Shown here: positions 1-7,992 of the stretch, piece by piece | Position numbering within the stretch: the stretch's first letter is position 1 | Layout of the letters: every line of letters begins with the position of its first letter | From: Candidatus Bathyarchaeota archaeon | Lineage (GTDB): Archaea > Thermoproteota > Bathyarchaeia > Bathyarchaeales > DTEX01 | Reading direction: 5' to 3' | DNA length: 31,253 nucleotides | Assembly: GCA_018397055.1 (NCBI GenBank) | Contig: JAGTQS010000008.1 | Coordinates: forward strand, 1-31,253 | Made by a program: the position numbers and the translations under genes | Notes under the pieces: model-generated | Databases searched by the model: none | What the model was told of the DNA's origin: nothing | The model's input: only the letters and a program-made list of their open reading frames with translations

Positions 1-90
1 TTTCAGATTCAATGGTTAAGATAAGGTTTGAACCTTAATAACCGTTTTATTAGCTTTCCACAGTTTCACGGTTTTTAAGAGGGACTTTTA

Positions 91-459
91 ATGAAAAAAT
101 GGCTTGTTGAGGACGCCCGAAAAAATGGTTTATCGGCATCCAACGTTGCCGTGGAGTACGTGGAACCCGAAGATTCCTCCCGAGTTGAGGTTAAGAATGG
201 TCTTAAAAACGGTTTTTCGTCAAACAGCAGGCTACATAATGGATTAGAAAATATTGAAAAAAGTCAGGAATGTTTTTCGGCTGACCAACTCGGCTCAGAC
301 AACGGGTTCAGTGCAACATGTTCAAAGCATAGTCTTTACAGTTCAAAGCCTTATGGCAGACAAAAGACCCTGCAGATTATTTGTGGAAACGAAGGGGCGA
401 AGCTTACGCACGAGACCTTGTTTGAACTTTCACGCTCGAAAGTTAGGCTTATCCCATAA
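91..459 (+). CDS. Uncertain ORF, possibly a decayed gene
   Basis: I do not recognise this 122-residue ORF. It starts with ATG after a weak purine stretch (gagggac, about 10 bases upstream). The first two thirds carry a degenerate recurring NG[LF] motif (RKNGLSAS, VKNGLKNGFSS, LHNGLENI, SDNGFSAT) with many Ser and Asn residues. No membrane segment, signal peptide or metal motif is visible. Around 340-505 all three forward frames give protein-like text. The third frame reads KDPADYLWKRRGEAYARDLV and ends at TGA 423-425, and the second frame runs on to 505. This could mean frameshifts in an old gene rather than a real 122-residue protein. Bases 460-621 hold no gene I can support, only AT-rich stretches before the GH51 gene. 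Confidence 0.22.
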   Translation: MKKWLVEDARKNGLSASNVAVEYVEPEDSSRVEVKNGLKNGFSSNSRLHNGLENIEKSQECFSADQLGSDNGFSATCSKHSLYSSKPYGRQKTLQIICGNEGAKLTHETLFELSRSKVRLIP

Positions 460-621
460 GCCAATAAAGCAGTTAATACCTTCGAAGAGTGAAAAGCGAA
501 TGTGAGGCAATGTTCCCCTGAAGTTCCAAGGATTCTTTCTATTTTTCCATTTTCTGTGACGCAGCAAAAATTTAATCCGTAGTCGTAGCATACATATCAG
601 CGGTTGATAGGTTTGAAGGGA

Positions 622-2073
622 ATGTTGGACTGTAAAGGATTTGTTGATGTTGAAGCGCCTTTGGGCAAGCTTGACAAACGTTGTTACGGGCAGTTCATAG
701 AGCACCTAGGCAGATGCATCTACGGCGGAGTCTGGGTAGGCGAAAACTCAAAAATCCCAAACGTGAACGGCTTCCGCCTAGACGTGCTGGAGGCAGTTAA
801 GGACCTTAAACCCGCAATCGTAAGGTGGCCAGGCGGAAACTTTTCTTCAGGCTACCATTGGCTTGACGGCGTTGGACCGAGGGAAAGGCGTCCTCGACGT
901 TTCGACATGGCTTGGAATTCGGAGGAGCCTAACACCTTCGGAACAGATGAGTTCATACAGTGGTGCAGGCTGGTTGGAGCTGAGCCTTATATTGTTGTTA
1001 ATGCTGGAAACGGCTCGCCTGAGGAGGCTGCGAGGTGGGTTGAGTACTGCAACTCTTCAGCCAATACAAGTTACGTTATGTTGAGGCGGCAGCACGGTTA
1101 TCCGGAGCCCTACGGCGTTAAGGTTTGGGGCATAGGAAACGAGCTTTACGGCAAGTGGCAAATCGGCTTTAACGCCGACGGAGAAGAGTGCGCCCGCAGA
1201 ACCGCTGAGTTCGCAAACGAGATGCGTATGGTTGACCCAAACATCAAACTGGTCGCGGTGGGCTGCGAAGACCCGGAATGGAACTTGGACATGGTTAAGA
1301 ACGCGGGAGAATATTTTGACTACTTGTCCGTTCACATTTATATTTGGGGTCCAAAACCGTATAATGAGTTGGCTGCAATCCCCTTAAATATTGAGCAAAG
1401 ACTAAGCAGCGTCTACAGCCTCGTCCAGTCTGCGAGGCAAAGATTCAATGTAAAACGTGAGATTAAGCTTGCCTTCGACGAGTGGAACGTCTGGTACCCT
1501 GAAGCTAAGCAGCCTTTGCATCACCAGATCACAAACATAGGCGACGCTGTCTTCACCGGCGGAGTCATAAACGCGCTGCACAGGCTTTGTAACAAGGTGC
1601 CCATAGGCGGGTTTGCCCAAACCGTGAACGTTTTACCCATGATTCTTACAACAGACGAGGGCTGCATGGTTTTGACGCCTCAGTACCTTGTCTTCAAACT
1701 TTACGGGTCAAGCTCAGGTGACTTAGTTGTCAGGTCAGTTGTGGACTCGCCTTCTTACTTTTCAAGCGAACTTGGAGAACACGTTCCATTCGTCGACGTT
1801 TCAGCAACGATGTCAGAGGACAAAAAATCCCTTTATCTGCACGTCATGAACAGGCATGAAACAGAACCTGCGGATCTAAGCGTTTCCTTCAGAGGTTTCA
1901 AGCCAAGAAGTGGTTCTGCTCAGTACATTGCCGGCGAGTCTCCTAGCGACAGGAACACGTTCGAAGAGCCAGACAGGGTTAAAATTGAAAAAGCCCAGGT
2001 TAAGGTCGAAAAATGCGAGTGCGTGGTCAGCCTTAAGCCTCATTCAGTGACCGTGGTAAAGCTTCAGGCATGA
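622..2073 (+). CDS. GH51 alpha-L-arabinofuranosidase
   Basis: This is a retaining exo-glycosidase predicted to release terminal arabinofuranose from arabinan or arabinoxylan oligosaccharides. No signal peptide is seen, so it is probably cytoplasmic. It is 483 residues from the ATG at 622, a usual GH51 length. The N-terminal segment has YGQFIEHLGRCIYGGVW and RWPGGNF. The acid/base is E174 in GIGNELYG (codon 1141) and the nucleophile is E287 in AFDEWNVWY (codon 1480). A beta-sandwich C-terminal region follows from about residue 360. An in-frame TTG at 604 adds six residues, but the ATG fits the family N-terminus better. The gene heads a sugar cluster with two Gfo/Idh/MocA oxidoreductases and a URO-D-like protein. 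Base composition is GC-richer than the later housekeeping genes. Family assignment is very secure; the exact substrate is inferred. Confidence 0.93.
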   Translation: MLDCKGFVDVEAPLGKLDKRCYGQFIEHLGRCIYGGVWVGENSKIPNVNGFRLDVLEAVKDLKPAIVRWPGGNFSSGYHWLDGVGPRERRPRRFDMAWNSEEPNTFGTDEFIQWCRLVGAEPYIVVNAGNGSPEEAARWVEYCNSSANTSYVMLRRQHGYPEPYGVKVWGIGNELYGKWQIGFNADGEECARRTAEFANEMRMVDPNIKLVAVGCEDPEWNLDMVKNAGEYFDYLSVHIYIWGPKPYNELAAIPLNIEQRLSSVYSLVQSARQRFNVKREIKLAFDEWNVWYPEAKQPLHHQITNIGDAVFTGGVINALHRLCNKVPIGGFAQTVNVLPMILTTDEGCMVLTPQYLVFKLYGSSSGDLVVRSVVDSPSYFSSELGEHVPFVDVSATMSEDKKSLYLHVMNRHETEPADLSVSFRGFKPRSGSAQYIAGESPSDRNTFEEPDRVKIEKAQVKVEKCECVVSLKPHSVTVVKLQA

Positions 2074-2077
2074 AAGG

Positions 2078-2093
2078 CTTTTTTATAAAAAAG
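2078..2093. promoter_or_regulatory. 16-bp perfect palindrome overlapping a TATA-like box
   Basis: The sequence reads cttttttataaaaaag and equals its own reverse complement. It begins five bases after the GH51 stop. The central tttataaa is a plausible TATA box for the oxidoreductase starting at 2124, with transcription predicted near 2112. It could equally form a weak hairpin at the GH51 3' end or be a regulator site. Only the palindrome itself is seen directly. Confidence 0.4.
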
Positions 2094-2123
2094 TACAATG
2101 TATTAATTGTTGAGGACTCAAGT

Positions 2124-3152
2124 ATGATTAGGATTGGTTTGTTAGGGTCAGGGTTCGTTGCAACCTTCTACATGAACGGCTTAAGGGATGTTCCAAACCA
2201 GCAGGTTGTTGTGAATTATTCGCAAAGCGAGGACCGAGCGAAATCGTTTGCTAATGAACGGAACATTCCGAAGTGGACTACGGACATGACGGAGGTTACT
2301 GAGAATCCCAACGTTGACTTGGTCGTCATAGCCTTACCTAACTTCATGCACAAGGAAGCTGCGTTACTGGCGTGCAAGTCGGGAAAAAACGTTGTCTGCA
2401 CCAAGCCACTGGCACGGAACGCTGAGGAAGCGAAGGTGATGCTGGACGCTGTTGAAAAGGCTGGTGTTCTCCACGGATACGCGGAAACCGAGGTTTTCAG
2501 CCCAGCTGTTATGAAGGCTAGAGACGTTATTGAGCGTGGAGGCGTAGGCGACGTTTTCTGGGTCAGGTCCCGCGAAGCCCATTACGGACCGCATTCAGGC
2601 TGGTTCTGGGATCCATCCTTGTCCGGGGGCGGCGCATTGTTGGACATGGGCTGCCACTGCGTCGCTGCTTCGAGGTACTTTATCGGCAAAGACGTCAGGG
2701 CTGTTGAGGCTTTAGCTTGGGGTGACACTTTGGTTCACCGTGTAAAGTGCGAGGACAACGCCTTGCTCATGGTTAGGTTCGAGGGTAAACAGCTCGGCCA
2801 AGCGGAGGTCAGCTGGTCTTCACGCGGAGGCTTAGACTTGAGAAACGAGGTTTACGGTTCGAAAGGCGTCATTTTCACGGATGTCACCCGTGGGACGCCA
2901 ATAACCGTTTTTACGCTTGAAAGCACCGGCTACGTTGTGGAAAAGGCTGAGATGGATAAGGGCTGGGTCATCCCATGCGTGGACGAGGCGCGAACCTATG
3001 GCTACCACGAAGAGATGCGGCACTTCGTTGAATGCGTCCAAAAAGGCGTGATGCCTAGAGAAAACTTCTTAGACGGCTACATCTGCAATGCCATCCTGGA
3101 CGCTGGATACAAATCTATGCGTACAGGCAAATGGGAGAAAATAACGTACTAA
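2124..3152 (+). CDS. Gfo/Idh/MocA family NAD(P)-dependent oxidoreductase
   Basis: This is a predicted cytoplasmic sugar or polyol dehydrogenase of 342 residues. The Rossmann segment starts at the N-terminus (RIGLLGSGFVA, residues 3-13). The usual EKP motif is CTKPLA here (T93-K94-P95), keeping the lysine but replacing glutamate with threonine. The catalytic D-x-G-x-H motif is D174-M-G-C-H178, and the C-terminal beta-sheet domain follows. An ATG at 2070 overlaps the GH51 stop and would add 18 residues. I prefer 2124 because gagg lies about 8 bases upstream, the Rossmann fold then starts right after Met, and the extra segment does not look like part of the fold. It shares strand and neighbourhood with the GH51 gene, so a role in pentose or sugar-acid breakdown is likely but not proven. 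Confidence 0.9.
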   Translation: MIRIGLLGSGFVATFYMNGLRDVPNQQVVVNYSQSEDRAKSFANERNIPKWTTDMTEVTENPNVDLVVIALPNFMHKEAALLACKSGKNVVCTKPLARNAEEAKVMLDAVEKAGVLHGYAETEVFSPAVMKARDVIERGGVGDVFWVRSREAHYGPHSGWFWDPSLSGGGALLDMGCHCVAASRYFIGKDVRAVEALAWGDTLVHRVKCEDNALLMVRFEGKQLGQAEVSWSSRGGLDLRNEVYGSKGVIFTDVTRGTPITVFTLESTGYVVEKAEMDKGWVIPCVDEARTYGYHEEMRHFVECVQKGVMPRENFLDGYICNAILDAGYKSMRTGKWEKITY

Positions 3153-3165
3153 ACCTCTAAAATCG

Positions 3166-4440
3166 TTAACCAATTTGGTATCTGCGGCTTTCTTTGACAG
3201 CTTCGTACATTGCCAAAACGTTTTCCACTGGGATTCTAGGCTGCACGTTGTGGATTGTGTTGAATACATAGCCTCCTTTAGGCGCAAAAATCCTTATGCG
3301 TTGTTGGACATCTCTTCTCACTTGCTTTGGTGTTCCGAACGGAAGCGTGTTTTGTGTGTCAACTCCGCCGCCCCAAAAGACGATTTTGTCGCCGTACTTG
3401 GCTTTAAGCATCTTTGGATCCATGTTCGCAGCTGAGGTTTGAACGGGGTTCAGGATGTCGAATCCTGCTTCGATGAAGTCGGTGATTAACGATTCAACGG
3501 AGCCGCAGGAGTGGATGAAGGTTTTCCAAGATGTGTGCTCGTGCACCCAGTCGTTTACCTGTTTATGAAAAGGCATGTACAACTTGCGATAGGTTGCCTT
3601 TGACATTGCTGGTCCTTTCTGGGTTCCAAAATCTGTTCCAGAAATGAACACGACGGAAACCTTGTCTCCAACAGCTCTTCGTATTTTTTCAAGATTTTCA
3701 AGCGCAACCTCGCATTGGCGTTCAAACACTTTAAGTATAAAGTCTGGGCGCCTAACGTGGCACATGTACCATTCCTTGACGCCTCTGATCCCTCTGGGAT
3801 GCTTGAGATGCAGCCCAGGCACAAGAGCTATGTCGCCAAAGCTTGTTCCGCCAAAGCTAGCAAGAATCGCCTTGTCAGTTCCTGTGTACAGCCTTTCAAC
3901 TTCGGTACTGTAATACGCTAAATCTTCGTTGGAAACAGCGCTGAACTCTTCTACGTTGTCAAGAACGTTCAAGTTATTCCAGTCGATTGGCAACTGCCTG
4001 TCAACAGCGTCAAAGTAGAACCCGTTCTTAGGCATCCTCCCACTCGGCGGCGCTGATTTGTCGCCCTGCGGATACATCAAAATGTTGCCTTCAGCATCAG
4101 GCACAGTGTTAAATTCCGTTGGAACCAGCACAGGTGTGCCATCGGACAACCTCCACCTTTTCCAGCCTTCATTTTTGAACCCAAACATCGTTGTTGGGCT
4201 GCTTAACCCGACAACGTCAACTCCTAGAGCCTCAATCAAATCATGCGCAATTTCGCCCAGCATCTGGTAGGGTTCAACGACTTTAACAGGCGTTCCAGGC
4301 GGGTCTAGCTTCAAGGCTTGCCTTAACGCGTAGACATTGCTTACGTGCATCCCTGTGACTGCGCTTGCTCCTAAATCCAGCGGTACCATGTCTGGCTCTT
4401 CGTGGTTTAATGCAAGTGATATCCGTTCCCTTGAGTTCAA
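3166..4440 (-). CDS. URO-D superfamily protein, methyltransferase-like
   Basis: This 424-residue protein has the uroporphyrinogen decarboxylase (URO-D) TIM-barrel fold, which also includes corrinoid:coenzyme M methyltransferases (MtaA) and MetE. Visible features are the N-terminal SRERISLALNHEEPDMVP, an HSCG metal-site motif (H310, C312), and the C-terminal FWGGGVDTQ and GGYVFNTIHNVQP segments. The N-terminal arginine motif of heme-pathway UroD (MRQAGR-like) is absent, so heme synthesis is unlikely. The start is TTG with gaggt upstream on the minus strand. It is divergent from the oxidoreductase at 4600 and its 3' end faces the one at 2124. Its place among sugar genes suggests methyl transfer or demethylation of a methylated plant compound, or another URO-D activity. 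This is inference, and the substrate is unknown. Confidence 0.82.
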   Translation of the reverse strand: MNSRERISLALNHEEPDMVPLDLGASAVTGMHVSNVYALRQALKLDPPGTPVKVVEPYQMLGEIAHDLIEALGVDVVGLSSPTTMFGFKNEGWKRWRLSDGTPVLVPTEFNTVPDAEGNILMYPQGDKSAPPSGRMPKNGFYFDAVDRQLPIDWNNLNVLDNVEEFSAVSNEDLAYYSTEVERLYTGTDKAILASFGGTSFGDIALVPGLHLKHPRGIRGVKEWYMCHVRRPDFILKVFERQCEVALENLEKIRRAVGDKVSVVFISGTDFGTQKGPAMSKATYRKLYMPFHKQVNDWVHEHTSWKTFIHSCGSVESLITDFIEAGFDILNPVQTSAANMDPKMLKAKYGDKIVFWGGGVDTQNTLPFGTPKQVRRDVQQRIRIFAPKGGYVFNTIHNVQPRIPVENVLAMYEAVKESRRYQIG

Positions 4441-4540
4441 GTTTTTCGCAACCTCAATCTTCAGTTTAGACGTGTCATAATTTGTTAATAGAGAAAAATA
4501 AACTTACTCTGTCACGGCGTTAAGAGAAATATTAGTGAAC

Positions 4541-4549
4541 TTTTATATT
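4541..4549 (+). promoter_or_regulatory. TATA-box candidate for the oxidoreductase at 4600
   Basis: The AT-rich ttttatatt lies about 55 bases before the chosen ATG at 4600. That predicts transcription near 4570 and a leader of about 30 bases holding the ggaaggtg ribosome site at 4587-4594. It sits in the divergent space shared with the URO-D-like gene. Confidence 0.45.
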
Positions 4550-4599
4550 GGAATTGCTTGTTGTCAATTAGTATATATGCTATTATGGAAGGTGTCGTT

Positions 4600-5742
4600 A
4601 TGGACGAGCTGAACATAGCTCTTGTTGGATGCGGAGGCATGGCAGGTGCACACGTCGAAGGCTACAGAGACCTTTACGTCTGCGGATTAAGAGCCTTCAA
4701 AGTAAAGGCAACCTGCGACGTTTTAGAGGAAAACGCCAGAAACAAGGCTCAAGCCATCGAGTTTTTCCAGAATTCTAAGCCGAAAGTCTACACGAAGCTG
4801 GAGGACATGTTGAAAAACGAGGACTTGGACGCGGTTGACGTTTGTTTGCCGCACAACCTCCACCACTCAGTCGCCATAGAATGCCTTAATAGAGGAATAA
4901 ACGTCATCATCGAAAAACCCATGGCAATCACGATGAGGGCAGCGAAACTCATGATAGACCAGGCTAAGAAATCAGGTAAAACCTTAGCTGTCGCGGAAAA
5001 CTACCGATGGGAACCTAAACAAAGAGCATTCCAGTGGGCAATCCGAAAAGGGCTCATAGGCGAACCCCGCATCGTTCTCTGGACAGCAACTAGCTGGGGT
5101 CCTAAGCCTTGGGGCTGGAGAGAAGACAAGCTTATCGCAGGTGGAAGCTGGGTTTTCGACGGCGGAGTTCACTGGGCTGACCTAGACCGATACCAGCTTG
5201 GCAGGGAGGCAGTTGAGGTTTTCGCTGCAACGCATACTTTTGACCCAGTTAAGGATGGCGTGAAAGTTACAGTGGACGACATGACCATGGCTGTTGTGAA
5301 GTACGAGGACGATGTTTATGCACAGTGGCTTTGGACAAGGGCAACCCCAGCGAAGGGAATGTGGACGCACATCATCTACGGCTCAAAAGCAGCTTTGTCA
5401 GATGACGGTCTGCAAATCCAGAAAAAAGAGGATCGAGTTGAAACTCAATCAGTGAACTCGTTAACGTACAGTATGCGAAAGGACATGCCGCCAGAGGAGG
5501 TTGAAAGGTTCTTCCCTAAGGGATTAACGAACACGGTTGCGACTGAGCTATACGATTTCTACTCTTCCATCGTGAACAAAAGGAAACCTGAAGTGGACGC
5601 TGTCGAGGGATACAAAGACATGGCTATACCCTTAGGCTTCTACGAGTCAGCTCTGCTCAAAAGAACCGTGAAAATCAAGGAAGTTGAAGAGCTTCAACTC
5701 GAGGGATACCAAAAAGAAATAAATGAGAACCTTGGACTGTAA
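4600..5742 (+). CDS. Gfo/Idh/MocA family NAD(P)-dependent oxidoreductase
   Basis: This is a second predicted sugar dehydrogenase, 380 residues. It has a Rossmann segment (IALVGCGGMAGAH, residues 6-18), a canonical E105-K106-P107 motif (IIEKPMAI) and the catalytic D187-G-G-V-H191 motif. Long aromatic stretches (WGPKPWGWRED and QWLWTRATPAKGMW) probably line the sugar pocket. In-frame starts at 4558 (TTG) and 4585 (ATG) exist. I prefer 4600 because ggaaggtg lies at the right distance and the Rossmann strand begins five residues in. The gene is divergent from the URO-D-like gene and clearly not a recent copy of the 2124 gene, since the motifs differ. It probably acts in the same carbohydrate pathway. 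The specific substrate cannot be read from sequence. Confidence 0.9.
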   Translation: MDELNIALVGCGGMAGAHVEGYRDLYVCGLRAFKVKATCDVLEENARNKAQAIEFFQNSKPKVYTKLEDMLKNEDLDAVDVCLPHNLHHSVAIECLNRGINVIIEKPMAITMRAAKLMIDQAKKSGKTLAVAENYRWEPKQRAFQWAIRKGLIGEPRIVLWTATSWGPKPWGWREDKLIAGGSWVFDGGVHWADLDRYQLGREAVEVFAATHTFDPVKDGVKVTVDDMTMAVVKYEDDVYAQWLWTRATPAKGMWTHIIYGSKAALSDDGLQIQKKEDRVETQSVNSLTYSMRKDMPPEEVERFFPKGLTNTVATELYDFYSSIVNKRKPEVDAVEGYKDMAIPLGFYESALLKRTVKIKEVEELQLEGYQKEINENLGL

Positions 5743-5886
5743 GCAAGTTTCACTTACGGATTCAATTCCTTTCATTCTTTATAGAATGTTCATTACCTTT
5801 GCAAAGAACCCGGAATCTTTTTTAAGAACCGTGAAAGTTTAATAGACCCAATCACCATTTTGAAATAAACTTGGTGTAACGCTCTC

Positions 5887-6131
5887 TTGTCGTTTGAAAT
5901 ACAAGAATTGACGTCATAAAAGTTTTTTCGCTCAAAAATCTAAGCAAAGGGAGAGCCCTAAACAGAACCCAACTTAAAAACCATATTGACAAAGTCTGCA
6001 AAAGCAAAATCTGCATTGAAATGAAAGACCTAGACGAAGTTATAGCCGACATGGTTTCTGAAGGTCTCATTGTTGCCAAGAACGACACCGTTCAGCTAAC
6101 AGACAGGGGAAATAAGCTGAGTAGAGAATGA
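5887..6131 (+). pseudogene. Winged-helix domain gene with a broken 5' end
   Basis: One frame open from 5898 to TGA 6129-6131 encodes a wHTH-like peptide. It includes ALNRTQLKNHI, then a helix with DLDEVIADMVSEGLI and a wing with NDTVQLTDRGNKLSRE. That frame has no ATG, GTG or TTG near its N-terminus. A TTG at 5887, preceded by ggtg, starts another frame (SFEIQELTS) that stops at 5917-5919. A single missing base in 5898-5919 would join them into one protein of about 80 residues. The likely original role is a small DNA-binding regulator translationally coupled to the membrane gene that follows, since its stop overlaps ATG 6128. It could be a real pseudogene or an assembly error. Confidence 0.5.
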
Positions 6132-6723
6132 CGGAACCTTCTTCTAAATAGTGAACCTATTCTTGAAACTGTTGCGGGAATAGCTGACGGCTCAATAACA
6201 GGGCTTGTGGTCATCCTCTCAGCCTTTATAGCTGGCCAAGCTGTCCAAACAACCATATTTGCAGCATTACTGACGTTAGCAGCAGTCGCAATGACAAATT
6301 TTTCAAGTTTCTTACTTGGCGGAACAACTGAAGACTTAGTAGACATGATTACGCTTCAGAATCTCATGAACTACAGCCTAAGCGATATCCCAGACAAAGA
6401 AGAAAAAACAAGTTGTTGCTATTTATTAAAGAGCTTTTCAGACTATTTAATAAAGAAATTTACAGAACAAACATTTTTTTTGCCACATTGTGCGGAGTCA
6501 CCACTTTTCTGGCAGGCATCATACCTATAACAGCCTATTTGGTGCTTCTTCGCCGCTTGACATAATGGTTTCGCTTTGTATAGTTGGAATTGTCACAGGA
6601 TTCTTCCTCATCCATTACCGTTCACAAAAAACAAGAGTCCACTGGAAAGTGACGATTTTCCAAACAATCACAATCATCATAATAGCCGTCACAACATCAC
6701 TACTACTGGGCAGCAGCATGTAA
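6128..6723 (+). pseudogene. VIT/CCC1-like membrane protein gene, three frame breaks
   Basis: Read across frames, this encodes a protein resembling the VIT1/CCC1 iron/manganese transporter family. An ATG at 6128 (MTEPSS) stops after seven codons. The next frame gives EPILETVAGIADGSITGLVV with the family-like G-x-x-D-G, then hydrophobic helices to about 6400. A one-base shift near the A-run at 6403-6408 is needed to continue as KELFRLFNKEIYRTNIFFATL and a second hydrophobic hairpin. Another shift near 6541-6563 leads into LDIMVSLCIVGIVTGFFL and a terminal helix ending GSSM. Four or five membrane helices are visible. Because the protein text is good on both sides of every break, the decay is recent or reflects assembly indels. 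No single intact ORF covers it. Confidence 0.55.
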
Positions 6724-7039
6724 ATTCAAAAAAATCAAAACAGAAATTTTCAAGAAAAAAGAAAAAACAAAAACACAAACTGCTTCAGTTTAAATAAGGA
6801 AAAAACGCAATAACCGTAGAAACCGCAATCCACAGTTCCACATTGATTCCACAGAGCCTATATAAAGAAAAAGTTTCAACACGCACTGAACAATGACGAA
6901 ACATGGCAGATAGTCAAGAAATCTGACCCGAGTATATACCCCTCCCCCCTCAACAACCAGCACAGAATAAAGTAAAAAAAACGTGCAAATCAGATACGGC
7001 AGGTTGAAAACATCAGAAAAACATCCAAGTTTTCGACGT
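6724..7039. other. Gene-free A-rich stretch with orphan TATA and C-tract
   Basis: No supportable gene is present. An A-rich run follows the broken transporter gene. A good TATA-like ctatataaag lies at 6858-6867 on the plus strand, but the ATGs downstream (6892, 6903) give only 6-7 codon peptides. A C-rich tract (cccctcccccct, about 6939-6950) is next to tatata at 6933-6938. This may be more decay, a small RNA, or nothing. Confidence 0.35.
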
Positions 7040-7048
7040 TTTTATATT
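7040..7048 (+). promoter_or_regulatory. TATA-box candidate for the MEMO1-family gene
   Basis: The element ttttatatt lies about 35 bases before ATG 7080. That predicts a start near 7066-7070 and so a very short leader. The surrounding sequence up to the ATG has no strong ribosome-binding motif, consistent with a near-leaderless transcript. Confidence 0.5.
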
Positions 7049-7079
7049 TCCTCCGCATATGTATTCTTAGGGATTCAGA

Positions 7080-7973
7080 ATGAGGGTTAGAAGAGCTTCA
7101 GCTTGGGGGTTTCATCCCTTCAACAGCAAGGAGGAACGAGAGGAAATAGAATGGTGTTTCACCTCAAAACACGGAGTCGGCGAGCTGCCAAGAATCCCGG
7201 AGCACGGAGAAAGACGCATAGTTGGAGCAGTAGTTCCCCACGCTGGCCTCGTCTACTCAGGACCCATAGCTGGACACACCTACCACAGCATAGCAAAAGA
7301 CGGAACACCAGAAACCTTCGTTATCATAGGGGTAAACCACAGAGGCTACCCAGGCTTCAACACGATGCTTGACGGAGTTTGGAAGATGCCACTGGGAGAC
7401 GTCGAGGTAGACTCAGAACTTGCAAAAGCCATTGCAAAAAATTCTGAGTACGTGGACATAAACCCAGAGGCACACTACCAAGAACACTCAATCGAGGTTC
7501 AACTCCCATTCCTCCAGTACATTTACAACGGAAAATTCAAAATCGTACCCATAACCGTAGGCTACGGCGACTACGCAATGTGCGAAAACGTTGGCAAAGC
7601 AATTGCAAAAGCAGTAAAAGACCAACATAAAGACACAGTCGTCTTTGGAAGCACAGACTTCATTCACTACGGCCCAAACTACGGGTACACGCCTGTTGGA
7701 ATGAGGCCCTTCGAAAAAGCTTTAAAGTGGATGAACGACGCAGACAAATCCATCATAGACATCATCCTCAAACTGGACGCAGAAAAACTGGTAAACACAG
7801 TTCAAGAAAAAGGCTACACAATGTGTGGCTCTCTTCCAGTCGCAACGATGATTGCCGCAGCCAAAGAACTAGGCGCAAAAGAAGCTAAACTTCTAAAATA
7901 TGCAACAAGCCACGACACAGGCGGAGGAACAGACCTAATCGTAGGGTACGGCTCAATCATAATTCTAAAGTAA
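7080..7973 (+). CDS. MEMO1 family protein (AmmeMemoRadiSam protein B)
   Basis: This is a 297-residue member of the MEMO1 family, related in fold to LigB-type non-heme iron dioxygenases. The residues matching the human MEMO1 metal site are present: H54 in VVPHAGLVYSG, H87 in GVNHRGY and C249 in MCGSLPV. Also visible are EHSIEVQLPF (132-143), GSTDFIHYGPNYG (190-202) and the GGGTDLIVGYGS C-terminus. In many prokaryotes it neighbours AMMECR1 and a radical-SAM gene, but neither is here. The biochemical role in archaea is unsettled; metal or redox chemistry is proposed. It is convergent with the S-adenosylmethionine synthetase gene, with a 19-base gap. Family identity is secure. Confidence 0.93.
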   Translation: MRVRRASAWGFHPFNSKEEREEIEWCFTSKHGVGELPRIPEHGERRIVGAVVPHAGLVYSGPIAGHTYHSIAKDGTPETFVIIGVNHRGYPGFNTMLDGVWKMPLGDVEVDSELAKAIAKNSEYVDINPEAHYQEHSIEVQLPFLQYIYNGKFKIVPITVGYGDYAMCENVGKAIAKAVKDQHKDTVVFGSTDFIHYGPNYGYTPVGMRPFEKALKWMNDADKSIIDIILKLDAEKLVNTVQEKGYTMCGSLPVATMIAAAKELGAKEAKLLKYATSHDTGGGTDLIVGYGSIIILK

Positions 7974-7992
7974 AAAACAAAAACGCACTGTG

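Noticed and set aside
6129..6131. In-frame TGA joining the winged-helix and transporter frames, together with the fwdA TGA, as a hint that TGA is recoded
   Set aside because: The transporter region has other frameshifts and a clear ATGA overlap, and many other genes here end normally at TGA, so general recoding is not supported.
5852..6346. Two minus-strand ORFs over the decayed locus
   Set aside because: They are shadows of the winged-helix and transporter frames on the plus strand, which give far better protein text.
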